Assembly (NCBI GenBank): GCA_036172665.1
Contig: CM069872.1
Span: forward strand, 57,708,101-57,772,100
Source of the DNA: Prosopocoilus inquinatus
Lineage: Eukaryota > Arthropoda > Insecta > Coleoptera > Lucanidae
Reading direction: 5' to 3'
DNA length: 64,000 nt
Positions 13,070 to 25,270 of the stretch are shown in pieces. The position numbers were made by a program, and so were the translations under genes. The first letter of the stretch is position 1, and each line of letters begins with the position of its first letter. The notes beneath the pieces are model-generated. The model saw only the letters and a list, made by a program, of their open reading frames with translations, did no database searches and was not told the origin of the DNA.

Positions 13070-13160
13070 TGTTGCTTATCGTTTTTAATTGCAGCGAATC
13101 AATCCCTCGGGCAGCTTCTGTACAGCTGTTTCGGTCCTTTTTGAGGCTTCTTCAGCAGAA
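13070..13160 (-). repeat. Dispersed repeat with CTGAAGA...CGAAAC hairpin
   Basis: Read on the minus strand this carries 'ctgaagaagcc', then 'ggaccgaaacagctgt', then 'ctgcaattaaaaacgat'. The same series of blocks occurs on the plus strand at 38029-38110 and in part at 16850-16910. The GAAGAAGCC...GGCGAAAC arrangement is widespread in animal interspersed repeats, particularly near the ends of retroelements. No adjacent reverse-transcriptase reading frame exists here, so it is a solitary fragment. Confidence 0.55.
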
Positions 13161-13225
13161 ACGCAGCTCGAAAGCGACTTGATCAATATACATATACGCA
13201 ATCGCGATGTAACAGTAATGAATAG

Positions 13226-13270
13226 CTAAAACAGCGACATCTTACGATCGGTTTTTGAGCTAACGTTGCA
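13226..13270 (+). repeat. Dispersed 45-bp block, copy 1 of 4
   Basis: Block 'acagcgacatcttacgatcg' followed by 'tttttgagctaacgttgca'. Related copies are at 16811-16856, 23037-23083 and 37994-38036. The copies at 16811 and 37994 continue directly into the GAAACAGCT block, which suggests both belong to one dispersed element. Confidence 0.7.
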
Positions 13271-13439
13271 TAAGAATGGACAAATTGAAGCCAGTTTGCT
13301 ACATTATAAGTCACGGCCGTCATGCACGAATGGGTGAATTTAAATCCTGTTCGTCAGACCGCGGTTGGAAGGAACGCGACGTTTTCTTTCTTTCCTTTCA
13401 ATTACATCCGAGGTGTCTAACGCTTGAGAAGACCGTGAC

Positions 13440-14950
13440 GAATAGAGCTCGGAATCGCATATTTTGACGTCGTCAATTCAATACGTGCCATTTTTCTTTC
13501 GAAAAAAGAAAGAAAAATTGTTGCAAATCGATAGGTAGGCAGAATTATTCTTATTGTCGGTGGCTTCCACTTTGTTTCCGTTTTATTTCGTCTGAGTCTG
13601 AGCGCTTTCAGATTTATTTACGCGAGTCCTGGATAACGTCGAAATGTGCGATTCCGGTCTCCAGTGATGAGATTATAATTGTTTCTTCGCTCATTAAAGG
13701 AATTTTTCTTAATTTTTTTCCTTCAGCTCTTCTCTCTTCTAAAAAAGAAATTCCTTAAAGAATTCTGCCACTGAGTCGAGCTAAATACTTTCAAATAATC
13801 GTTTTATTTCTTGTTAGCATTTTTTTTTTTGTAATTTTCGCACAGCTAACCACTTCATCTTCATTCGTTTTTTTTTCCTTTTCAAATTTATGGGCTTAAA
13901 GAATCGACATTTCTAATGGTAAAAAAAAAATATGTACAGATCGTTCATGAATGCTCGAAAGGTTGCAAGTCAACGCGTTTCATTTACGTCAGTATTTTCG
14001 TTTTAATTTCCTTACAGCTTCCCATTCATGTTCGTCCATTTCTCTCTTTCTCTCTCTCCAAATTTATGGCCGATAGAATTAATTTGCGTTTCTAATTGTA
14101 AAAAAAAGATACCTACAGGGCGTTCATAAATGACTGTAACACGTTCGAATTTAGGTTATGTTAGCAATTTTCACCTTAGCACATCGGTGTTTCTAGCAGA
14201 TTTTCGTGACTTCTAGATTTTTGTTGATTTTCCTGATGATAACTCTGATTGAATGGATCCATTTTACTTGAAACCTTCTGACGACGTAAAATGCATATAA
14301 TTAATTGCAATGATGAAAGATAGTTTTTTAAATAGATTACGTTTTCAGTCGGTCTTCGAATTTCCCGCCGGGCGTCTTCGTTTCTTCTTTTTTTATTGAA
14401 AAGAAGACGGTCAAGCGGGAAATTCAAATACCTTTCGAATGATTCGCACGATTACATAACGTAGTTTTAGTTCAAGCTATGTCTTTCAATTCATTTATTT
14501 TATTGCGGTTTCGAATCACATTTTACAAATTTTCAAATCAAATAACAATCAACAACGTCTTCGTCGTACGAAAACAATTATTAACCATGAATGAATGCGA
14601 TGAAAATTATTTTACTTGGATTTTTTTTTGGCAACACTGCGTTTATTAAATTTTCCTCGTTTTTTTTTTATAATTCGTTTTCGTTTTTCTGTCGCGTTCA
14701 TTTGTTTTTTTTTTATCCGCGCGCACGCTCTGTTTTGCATAATCTTTTAACGCCCGTCCAAGTTATCGAGAGCGAAACCTGTTTTATCGACGACGGTCTT
14801 CGAGGTTCGACCTGTCGAATTAAAATTTATTACGACCGTCCAAAGTACCCTTTACTTTTCACATCCTGTAAACAACCGGCGACAAATTCGCAAAGCTGTT
14901 TGCGATAATTTTGAAAAACCCGAACGGAATTTTATTTTTACTTCGTAGTA
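13440..14950. other. Spacer with minor diverged repeats
   Basis: Near 13445 a single diverged match to the 215-bp repeat of 34690-37725 is visible ('cggaatcgcatatttt' then 'gacgtcgtca'). The stretches 13850-13960 and 14016-14130 look like two old copies of one unit, sharing 'caaatttatgg', 'tttctaat(t/g)gtaaaaaaaa' and 'cgttcat(g/a)aatg'. A small inverted repeat lies at 14358-14425 (gaatttcccgc / gcgggaaattc). No gene was recognised. Confidence 0.5.
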
Positions 14951-14954
14951 TGTA

Positions 14955-16282
14955 CAGGGTGGCCCTACGATGCGTATTTCTTCTGTGAGGGTTATCGGAA
15001 AAAAATTAGGAAAAAAATCGATAAAGAATTTTATACTAGACAATACGCGGCATATTGTAAAATTATTTTGAACTATACCGAGTGATCAGAAAAATGGTGG
15101 CTCGTGGAATCTTATTTTTTTTAATGGAACACCCTGTATATTTTTAGATATTTGGATACGCCACAGTAAGCTGATTAGATTTTTTTTTTTTTTGAAGAAT
15201 TTTGCAAAAATTCAGTAAGTTTGAATTTGAATTTCTGATTAACGAGGTAATACAGACGAACGGAAATCTAACACGATATTTTTGGTACTTTGGCCTTTAT
15301 GAAAATGTGAACAAAATTAAGATATCATTTTGCATTATAATGAGCGATCGATACTTACGAAACATTCGGTATCTCATTTTTTTTTAATGGAACGGCCTAC
15401 TTTTTATTTCAGAAATGGAAAGCACTTAAATGTAGCTTTCTGCTGATATAAGGTTATATAACTTTATTTTTAATAATTTCGTCACTAGAAATTTTCTTTT
15501 TATAAGTATTTCAATGGTCGGCGTTTTAAACTGTACACCCAGTATTGCTACTTTCCTACCTAAATTCAATCATTCGAAGTCATTTTTCGATCATTTAATT
15601 CTACTTTCAAAGATCTCTAATTTGAATACCTCCGCGATAGGATTTATTTTACCAAAAATAATTTAAAACAGGCCATTGAAATACTTGTAAAAAGAAAATT
15701 TCTAGTGACGAAATTATTAAAAATAAAGGTATATAACCTTATATCAGCAGAAAGCTACATTTAAGTGCTATCCATTTCTGAAATAAAAAGTAGGCCGTTC
15801 CATTAAAAGAAAATGAGATACCGAATGTTTCGTAAGTATAGATCGCTCGGTATAATGCAAAAAGATATCTTAATTTTGTTCACATTTTCATAAAGGCCAA
15901 AGTCCCAAAAATATCGTGTCAGATTTTCGTTCGTCTGTGTCACCTCATTAATCAGAAATTCATATTCAAACTGACTCAATTTTTGCAAAATTCTTCAAGA
16001 AAAAAAAATTATTTTATGAAAGTTGTTCAATAAAATCAATATATCTTTATACCGCTGTAATCTGTTCATTGCGGCGCATCCAAATATCTAAAAATATACA
16101 GGATATTCCATTTAAAAAAAAATTAGTTTCCACGAACCACGATTTTTCTGATCACTCTGTATACTTCAAAATAATTTTACAATATGCCGCGTATTGTCTA
16201 TTACAAAATTCTTTATCGATTTTTTTCCTAATTTCTTTCCTATAAGCCTCACAGAAGAAATACGCATCGTTGGGCCAGCCTG
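14955..16282. mobile_element. 1.33-kb foldback DNA transposon with TA target duplication
   Basis: Two long inverted arms, each about 500-600 bases, fold on a centre near 15600. The outer end reads TA|CAGGGTGGCCCTACGATGCG on the left. On the right the complement is CAGGCTGGCCCAACGATGCG followed by TA, consistent with a TA duplication of the Tc1/mariner type. The arms share 'ttcttctgtgagg', 'gacaatacgcggcatattgt', 'aaggccaaagt' and 'taagtgcttt/taagtgctat'. The same 61-codon frame appears once per arm on opposite strands (15202-15387 and 15803-15988); this is a consequence of the symmetry and not evidence of a gene. No transposase is present, so the element would depend on one supplied elsewhere. 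Confidence 0.88.
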
Positions 16283-16810
16283 TACAAAAGAGACTTCGAC
16301 GTTAGATCAGGCCAGTAACCCCATCTCTCGGCGCGTTTAATCCTTGTTTGAAATACGTGCTTGATGTAGTTGACAAAAACAAAATTAATAAAATAAATTA
16401 TGATCCTTGCGAAGTCGAAGTTGGCAGTAATGTTTGGTTTGATTAACTTGCTGCTGAATTCACTCCGCATCGATTACTTATCCAGATTCAGAGAAGAGGA
16501 AGAAGAAAAACTGGCAGAGGAAAAAAACTTGTTTTTCACTAAACTTTATTGCCGATCTTTTTTTTTTTTTCCTCTCTTTTAATTTACACGATGGTCGTAA
16601 AAATTTTGCACACAATGGAACATATATTATTTATTTGAATATTTTAAGTCGCCGGGTGAAGGTAAATGTCAGCGGGCAGCGAAACCGTTTAATTATAAAA
16701 TAGAAATGGCGCGGTATAAATCACGAACCTTAATCACGTGAAATTATTCCCCACGTTAATAATAATTTTCGTCCCGACAGAAGATAATAACAATAATAAG
16801 TTGTGAATAG

Positions 16811-16910
16811 ATAAAACAGCGACATCTTACGATCGCTTTTTGACCTGACATTGCAGGGCTGAAACAGCTCGCGGTTTTCACTGCAATCAAAAACGATTTG
16901 CGACAATTTT
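16811..16910 (+). repeat. Dispersed repeat, copy 2
   Basis: Contains 'acagcgacatcttacgatcg', 'ctgacattgcagggctgaaa', 'cagctcgcgg' and 'cactgcaatcaaaaacgatt', in the same order as 37994-38110. A poly-T/poly-A stretch follows. Confidence 0.7.
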
Positions 16911-16987
16911 TTTTTTTTTAATGATGAGTCAGTTTAGTCAAGTCGATGAAAACTTTGCGCGCGCAACTTCCCGCGGACAATTATTTA

Positions 16988-17174
16988 TTACAGGTTCCTG
17001 TAATTTTTCTTTCCCTCCAAAATGGCATGCTGGTACGTTCAAATGCAGCTTCGCGGATTTCGAAGGAGAAGTTGCGAGCGTGTTTGAATCCGAAGGCTTT
17101 TAAAAATTTTGAAGTGACACATCTGAAGTCAGAACAGTGACATTTCGGAGAAAGAAAATTACAGGAAACTGTAA
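16988..17174. mobile_element. 187-bp MITE, TTACAGGWWHCTGTAA termini
   Basis: Terminal inverted repeats of about 36 bases: left 'ttacaggttcctgtaatttt' with 'ctttccctccaaaatg', right 'catttcggagaaagaaaatt' ending 'acaggaaactgtaa'. The outermost 16 bases are themselves palindromic. The same terminus occurs at both ends of the large palindrome 42127-42923 and, alone, at 37965-37980, which defines a small local family. No coding capacity. Confidence 0.75.
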
Positions 17175-18949
17175 CCGTCGACGATTTTTTGCCTGGCGGA
17201 ATCGCCCATGTGATAAATCGATTCGCAAAGAAGGAGCAGGCAGGCAGGCAGGCTATTTCGTCTTGTCGTTCTTCTTCCTCTTGCAAATCACTTCTTATCG
17301 CTCGTCGGATTTAATGAACCCGCGGCGTTATTTCTTCACGCGGAAATTAATTTCGAACTCGAATGCTGCTGCGATTTGATTAAACAGCCGAGTTTCATTC
17401 ATTAATACAAGAAACGTCGAAACTCACTCACTCGCATTGATAAAAATTGATTGCGGTTGCAGGTAGAGAAAAGAAGAGAGTGAGAGAGAGAGGGGGGAAA
17501 AAAAAACCTCCTCGGCTTCAAGGTGAAAGTCAGTAAATACAAATACTGACTGAGTGAGACCGTTGGCATATAACACCAATTATGCAATCAGATGTAATTT
17601 AATTATTTCCTTTTTAGCAGCAGCAGCAGCAGCAGTAACATTCGCTCGCGCTGGTTTCACATTTAAATAAAGTCTTAAATACTTCTACTTCAAACTATTG
17701 TCTACACGCGTGCGCTTGATTTCGAGATAACCCGGACCAGGACAGAGTTATTGAGGGGCTATTCCCTTGCTGAAGAGGCCCCAAATAGAACGGAAACACC
17801 TACAATCGAATCTGACTTGCTTGCAACTAATTTGTTATTGTTATTACTCTTCTTCTTAATAATAATAATAATAATAAGGAGTTGATTGATCAACGCATTA
17901 ATAATAATGATTTCCAGGCGAGAGCGTTAAGCACAGCATGCGACGACTGATTTATTCATAGTCGTAATGAAACTAAACGTTCAATACAAGTTGCCATTTT
18001 TCTAGCACATAATACGATAAACGTGATAGTTTCGAATGACCTTGTATGCGATAGCGTAAATATACCTACAAGTACGCTTACTGTAACTGTACACCTCGTG
18101 TTATTTAATAAACTTGTTAATTAGTGTCAAAGTTCTTCGGGCGTAATGTTTCCGGTGGTAATGATGCTGGCTCGACTAGATAAAATCGAACTCATTCATT
18201 CCGTTTACGTAATAGAAATTTTCGTTTAATTATTATGAGCGTGAAAGTGCACCTCGTCGCTCTCTGTTTTACACGACGGCGACAATAATTACTAAAAGGT
18301 ATAGTTCACATTTTTTAAATTTCTTTTTTGTTGCTTTAATGACGTCTGCGTTTGGTTTTCATAAATTGGAGCATCCCAAATTGTATTTCATTAGGTTGGC
18401 GACAGTGCACATTACAAAAATAACCTCCAAATTGACAATTGACAGCTGACAGTTGACATGTGACTGAAATTTGCCGCACCGTACGGTATCTACGGCCTGT
18501 ACTTTATTTAAATGACTCGGTGCTTACGATCGAATCGTTGGACTTAAAATTACAGCATAATTGTCGTTGACGAATTGTCGTCTCAAACTACAAAATAACC
18601 TCTAAATTGACTTTTGTTTGGAATTACGGAAAGCGCCAGCCAATGTCGCCAACTGTCACATAACAAAACAAAACAAAACAAAACAGAATTTACGTTTATG
18701 TTTAAATTAAGTAGGTACAGTTTAAGGTAAGTTTCTTTTTGTTTCTAATTCTAATTCTAATGCCATATCCATCAAGAACCAATATTAAAAAAAAAAGAAA
18801 AAAAAAAGTGTAAATTACGCGTTTTATAAGCAGGGTTGCCAAATTTTCCTTAAAAAATATATAGCCAAACGTGTTACGAAAATTAGCGAGAATTATGCCA
18901 AACTTCGAAGTGCAAACTAAATAAACAATTAATTAATTAATTGCAGGAG
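17175..18949. other. Spacer without recognisable genes
   Basis: Microsatellites: (GGCA)n near 17240, (AGC)n at 17616-17635, (AAT)n at 17858-17877 and (CAAAA)n at about 18663-18685. A run of TTGACA/CTGACA words lies at about 18435-18465. The word 'attaggttggcgaca' near 18390 recurs near 19698, so these two points may be flanks of related insertions. No exon or element could be supported. Confidence 0.5.
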
Positions 18950-19650
18950 TAAGAAATGTAAAAAAATTTCTGTAATAACGAAACAACAGGAACAAAAAAC
19001 AAAACGAAAACAAATTGTAAAGAATCGTCAATTTGGATTATCAAGAATTATAACAAAGGAGAAAAAAATTAACTAGCAAAGAAATCGGAAACAAAAGCGA
19101 AATGAGAAGAGGAGAAGAAAATACAAGGCGCGAAGCGGAGAAAGAAAAAACAAAAACCGACGAAAAAAACGAAGATCGATAACAGCAAGTCGAACAATGA
19201 AGCAACGATTTTCCGGCCGAATCAAAAAGTTTGCGGAAAATAAAAGCAATCTAAAAGAAAAAACAAAAAACGAACGACCACATACGGCACACAAAACAAA
19301 AGATCACAACTGCGTCCGCCAGTCAACAAAATAAAGAAAATCAATTTGATAATAAAAATAAAGAAAAGAGAAATACGAGAGCATAAAGAGAGAGAGAGCA
19401 AAGACTAAATTCGATTAAAAAGAAGAAAAACGCGCACAACAGGAAAAAAAAAACAAAAGAAGAACGGATAGGCAAAAAAATAAATAAATGGAAAAACGGC
19501 GGTTTGCAAGCCAAGACAGCGTAAGGAAACAAAAGGACAGAATAAAACAAACGAACCGCGAATAAAATGCAAAACGTCAATTCTTTAAAACAAAGAAAAG
19601 AGAAAGAAATTAAAAATAAAACAAAAAGTATTCTCGTCATGGGTACCCGA
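18950..19650 (+). repeat. Purine-skewed dispersed repeat, copy 2
   Basis: A-rich DNA collinear with 1930-2960 but about 300 bases shorter and more diverged. Shared blocks include 'gtcaatttggattatcaaga' versus 'gatttgggttgacaaga', and 'gagaaatacgagagcata' versus 'gagatatacgggagtata'. The minus-strand frames of 73 and 99 codons here are Phe/Leu-rich artefacts of the skew. Confidence 0.6.
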
Positions 19651-20085
19651 CTGTCTCATCTCACGTGAAGACAGAAATAAAAATATTTTATTTTATTAGG
19701 TTGGCGACAATGCAAATTGCAAAAACGATTTTCATCTTTATCTCTCGTTTGAGTTGTTTACGTCGCGCCGGTCGGACTCGATTTTCTTGTTTTCTTTTTT
19801 TTGAATTTTAATTTCTTTGTTTTACATTTGTTCTTTAAATTTTTCAGTTTTGCTTCAGTCGGATGGGGCACAGTTAGGGGGTCGCTTTGACCTTGCTTCT
19901 GTTCGGGTTTCCCTTGCTTAATCCAATTATTATTTCGTTTTTTCTTCTTCTTCAGTTTTCTTAACTACATTCAGGGGAAGTCCACTTCTAGCATAAAATT
20001 CACTGGAGGTGGGTGGGTATTTAAAATCGACCGATCATCAAAATATGGTATTTTATTGGCAACAATGGCAACCAAAAATGGCTAG

Positions 20086-22732
20086 AATATAAAAAAATAT
20101 TTACAAAAAATCAGTTTTTGCTAGAGCATTATACCTGATAAGACCATTCATCACACATAACGTCGCGCGCTCTCTATTGTAGTCCGACGTATTACACGAA
20201 CACCACACTATAGCCCAGCGCTCTATATTGTAGTCAGGCTTGTGCTTATACAACGGTACGTGTTGTTAATACGTTTATTATAAAGTTATTTCATTGTTAT
20301 TATTGAAAACGAAACCTCTACGCCCACATGCTTAAATGCAATCGAATGTCCTTTTTTTTTGGAAGTTTCACCTTCGACTTTTTGAAATTTGTGTTTGATT
20401 TTTTGAATTTTAAGTTGTCTTGAATTGAATTAGGATAGCTTGGTTTGGATTTAATTCTAATTTAAGCTTACAAAATATTTACAAAAAATCAGTTTTTGCT
20501 AGAGCATTATACCTAACAAATCATTCATCACACATAACGTCGCGCGCTCTCTATTGTAGTCCGACGTATTACACGAACACCACACTATAGCCCAGCGCTC
20601 TATATTGTAGTCAGGCTTGTGCTTATACAACGGTACGTGTTGTTAATACGTTTATTATAAAGTTATTTCATTGTTATTATTGAAAACGAAACCTCTACGC
20701 CCACATGCTTAAATGCAATCGAATGTCCTTTTTTTTTGGAAGTTTCACCTTCGACTTTTTGAAATTTGTGTTTGATTTTTCGAATTTTAAGTTGTCTTGA
20801 ATTGAATTAGGATAGCTTGGTTTGGATTTAATTCTAATTTAAGCTTACAAAATATTTACAAACAATCAGTTTTTGCTAGAGCATTACACCTAACAAATCA
20901 TTCATCACACATAACGTCGCGCGCTCTCTATTGTAGTCCGACGTATTACACGAACACAACACTATAGCCCAGCGCTCTATATTGTAGTCAGGCTTGTGCT
21001 TATACAGCGGTACGTGTTGTTAATACGTTTATTATAAAGTTATTTCATTGTTATTATTGAAAACGAAACCTCTACGCCCACATGCTTAAATGGAATCGAT
21101 TGTCCTTTTTTTTTGGAAGTTTCACCTTCGACTTTTTGAAATTTGTGTTTGATTTTTTGAATTTTAACTTGTCTTGAATTGAATTAGGATAGCTTGGTTT
21201 GGATTTAATTCTAATTTAAGCTTACAAAATATTTACAAAAAATCAGTTTTTGCTAGAGCATTACACCTAACAAACCATTCATCACACATAACGTCGCGCG
21301 CTCTCTATTGTAGTCCGACGTATTACACGACCACAACACTATAGCCCAGCGCTCTATATTGTAGTCAGGCTTGTGCTTATACAGCGGTACGTGTTGTTAA
21401 TACGTTTATTATAAAGTTATTTCATTGTTATTATTGAAAACGAAACCTCTACGCCCACATGCTTAAATGCAATCGAATGTCCTTTTTTTTGGAAGTTTCA
21501 CCTTCGACTTTTTGAAATTTGTGTTTGATTTTTCGAATTTTAAGTTGTCTTGAATTGAATTAGGATAGCTTGGTTTGGATTTAATTCTAATTTAAGCTTA
21601 CAAAATATTTACAAACAATCAGTTTTTGCTAGAGCATTACACCTAACAAATCATTCATCATACATAACGTCGCGCGCTCTCTATTGTAGTCCGACGTATT
21701 ACACGAACACAACACTATAGCCCAGCGCTCTATATTGTAGTCAGGCTTGTGCTTATACAGCGGTACGTGTTGTTATTACGTTTATTATAAAGTTATTTCA
21801 TTGTTATTATTGAAAACGAAACCTCTATGCCCACATGCTTAAATGCAATCGAATGTCCTTTTTTTTTTGGAAGTTTCACCTTCGACTTTTTGAAATTTGT
21901 GTTTGATTTTTTGAATTTTAATTTGTCTTGAATTGAATTAGGATAGCTTGGTTTGGATTTAATTCTAATTTAAGCTTACAAAATATTTACAAAAAATCAG
22001 TTTTTGCTAGAGCATTACACCTAACAAATCATTCATCACACATAACGTTGCGCGCTCTCTATTGTAGTCCGACGTATTACACGAACACAACACTATAGCC
22101 CAGCGCTCTATATTGTAGTCAGGCTTGTGCTTATACGGCGGTACGTGTTGTTAATACGTTTATTATAAAGTTATTTCATTGTTATTATTGAAGACGAAAC
22201 CTCTACGCCCACATGCTTAAATGCAATCGAATGTCCTTTTTTTTTTGGAAGTTTCACCTTCGACTTTTTGAAATTTGTGTTTGATTTTTTGAATTTTAAG
22301 TTGTCTTGAATTGAATTAGGATAGCTTGGTTTGGATTTAATTCTAATTTAAGCTTACAAAATATTTACAAAAAATCAGTTTTTGCTAGAGCATTATACCT
22401 AACAAATCATTCATCACACATAACGTCGCGCGCTCTCTATTGTAGTCCGACGTATTACACGAACACACCACTATAGCCCAGCGCTCTATATTGTAGTCAG
22501 GCTTGTGCTTATACAACGGTACGTGTTGTTAATACGTTTATTATAAAGTTATTTCATTGTTATTATTGAAGACGAAACCTCTACGCCCACATGCTTAAAT
22601 GCAATCGAATGTCCTTTTTTTTTGGAAGTTTCACCTTCGACTTTTTGAAATTTGTGTTTGATTTTTTGAATTTTAATCTGTCTTGAATTAAATTAGGTTA
22701 GCTTGGTTTGGATTTAATTCTAATTTAAGCTT
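20086..22732. repeat. 377-bp tandem array, seven copies
   Basis: The block 'cgtcgcgcgctctctattgt' starts at 20161, 20539, 20915, 21292, 21669, 22046 (with one change) and 22424, so the period is 376-378. Units differ by a few substitutions and by the length of one poly-T run. Each unit has two related sub-blocks, 'gcgctctctattgtagtccg' and 'gcgctctatattgtagtcag', about 55 bases apart, pointing to an older internal duplication. Array ends are sharp at both sides. No open frame of note. Confidence 0.97.
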
Positions 22733-23713
22733 TCTTTCCCTGATAGGTCCTTGATAACTTCTTCAATTCTCTCCCGGCCTAATTGAATCGACTTGTGTGC
22801 GTTCCCACGATGTTAACCATCAGACTCGAACCGTAACTGAATATTTCAAACACAACTTATTTTTGTATTTGCATACGCGTGGAACACGAGATGATAAGCG
22901 CGACGATAAACAGGAAGTTTGATTAAAATTAATTAAATAATAAAAGCAGAAGAGCTGCTTTATAGCAATCTCGAATTAATTTTCACTCAATGAGATTCTT
23001 GTGATTATTATTAAAAACAACGGTTTAATTAACATATAAAATAGCGACATCTTACTATCGCTTTTTGACCTAACATTGCAGTAGGTTTAATTAACGTCAG
23101 TTCTGATTTCTTTGTTTGTTTGTTTGTTAGCCGCTGCTGCAAAACCGACAGTAATTAGAACGTAACGATAATTTAATTTGATTAAATACAGAAGGAGTTC
23201 GCGGGTATTAGGTTTCGAATGCGGGATTAAGTGTCTTTTATCACGCCTTGAAAATTACGTTCCCATTAGAATCAGATCATTCCAAGAAGCAGATATTCAA
23301 ATACGAGTATAAATAACTCAAAACAGACGAGATAAATCTTACTGGATACATGTTTATGGCGTTAAGTAAGAGTTTCTTTTTTCTTTAACTTCATTATTTA
23401 ATAAATCAAGGGCGTTATCAATAATGTTGATAGGATTTACTAGCTCGATTAGAGAACAAGAAGTAATAAATCCAAAAGAACCAAAAAAAAAAAAATTTTA
23501 ACAATTTTAAGTATGGAGTGCGACAAGGAAGAGTGTTGAGTTCATTTTTTTTTGTTTCACCAACGGCTAACTCCGATGTCGTAGTACAGAGGAAAGAGAT
23601 AGCAAATTCAGTGACTATTACATTGGCAAGGGAAAGAAGATTTCAGTGCCAACACACTTTAGTAAATCTGGTAATAAAAATTTTTTTTTCGGGACGATCA
23701 TCGATCGACTATA
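22733..23713. other. Spacer with one dispersed-block copy
   Basis: AT-rich spacer. A copy of the dispersed block 'atagcgacatcttactatcg' lies at 23037-23083, without the GAAACAGCT continuation found at 37994. Nothing else recognisable. Confidence 0.5.
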
Positions 23714-25270
23714 CAGGGTGATTTTTTAACCTCTTTCCAAACTTCGGCAAATGAAAGCCGATGTAATTTCACGAAGAAAACATCCTATCAACGTAGGTCC
23801 GATTTGCTTTCGTTTAGAAGTTACAGCGATTTACAATTTTTTTAATGACCGAAATTTCATAACCAAAATTATTTATTGTAGTGGAAGTAAAAAATTGTAA
23901 AAATCATAGATGCGTATCTAGTTAAAACTAAAACGTCTGGTGGCGTTTTGGAAACAAGAAAAAAAAACAATTGAACATCGCGTTACGGAGATATACGTCA
24001 AAAAATTTTAGGCATTTTTGAATTCGCCGATGAATTATAGCCTGAATCGATGGGTCGCATCGTGGGTCTAGCGCGAGCGGTTCCCGACTTTTTTCATTTG
24101 TTTTTAATAGTACGGCTCGGAAACCAATCGAGGCAGACCCACGGTGCGACCTGTCATTTCGGTCTAGAATTTGCTAGAAAAGTGTAGATACATACCTAGT
24201 TAAAACTAAAACGTCAGGTGGCGTTCAGGAAATAACAAAAAAAAACAATTGAACATCGTGCTGCTAAGACATACGTCAAAATTTTTGGCATTTTTGAATT
24301 CGCCGATGAATTCTAGCCTGAATTGATGGGTCGCATCGTGGGTCTAGCGCGAGTGGTTCCCGACTTTCGTTCATTTGTTTTTCATGGCGCAGCTCGGAAA
24401 CCGCTCAAGATAGACCCATGGTGCGACCCATCATTTCAGGCTAGAATTTACCCGGTAGCTCCAAAATGCAACGAAAAGTGCAAATTTCGCATATTTCGCC
24501 GAAGATACGTCGCCCAAACATCGAAAAATTCATCGTCAAGGGGAATCATACTAACCTCCTGTGTTCCGAATTGCAAACGATCACCCGACAGACGCACAGT
24601 TGAAATGAAAACGTCAGGTGTCGTTTGGGAAAGAAAAAAAAAAAACAATCGCATTGATAACATCGCGTTATCAAGGTATATGTACGTCGAAGTTGCGTTT
24701 GTTTTAACGGAACACTTGTATTTAATGGGTTTTTTGAATTCGCCAGCAAATTCTACCCTGAGTTGATGCGTCGGGTCGGGTCGGGTTGGGAATACCCTTG
24801 ATAATGACATTTTAAAATTAAAATCGTATTAAAAACATCAAAAAATTCATTGTCAAGGGGAATCATACTAACCTCATATGTTCCGAATTAAAAATGATCA
24901 CCCGATAGGCACATACATATGTAGTTGAAACTAAAACGTCAGGTGTCGTTTAGGGAAGAAAAAGAAACAATTGAACATCGCGTTGCCAAAATATGCGCCG
25001 AAGTTGCATTTTCTTTTAACGGAACACTTGTATTTAATGGGATTTTTGAATTCGCCAGCAAATTCTAGCCCGAGTTGATGGGTCGCATCGTGGGTCTAGC
25101 GCGAGCCGTTCTCGACTTTTTTCATTTGTTTTTCCTGATGCAACTCGAGAACCAATCAAGCTAGACCCATGGTGCGACCCATCATTTCAGGCTAGAATTT
25201 ACCCGGGAGCTCGAAAATGCAACGAAAAGTGCAAATTTCGCATATTTCGCCGAAGATGCGTCGCCCGTTT
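23714..25270. mobile_element. Repeat element with three ~140-bp hairpins
   Basis: The left edge reads TA|CAGGGTGATTTTTT, a start seen in many insect DNA transposons; no matching right end was found. Inside, a unit beginning 'aaaactaaaacgtc(a/t)ggtgg' recurs near 23930, 24205, 24605 and 24928. Three units contain a hairpin whose arms read 'gatgggtcgcatcgtgggtc' and 'agacccatggtgcgacccat' (24031-24171, 24307-24449, 25061-25200); a fourth, near 24734-24790, keeps only the left arm. Frames of 120-147 codons on both strands are driven by the hairpin symmetry and are not annotated. Classification as a transposon is tentative. Confidence 0.55.
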
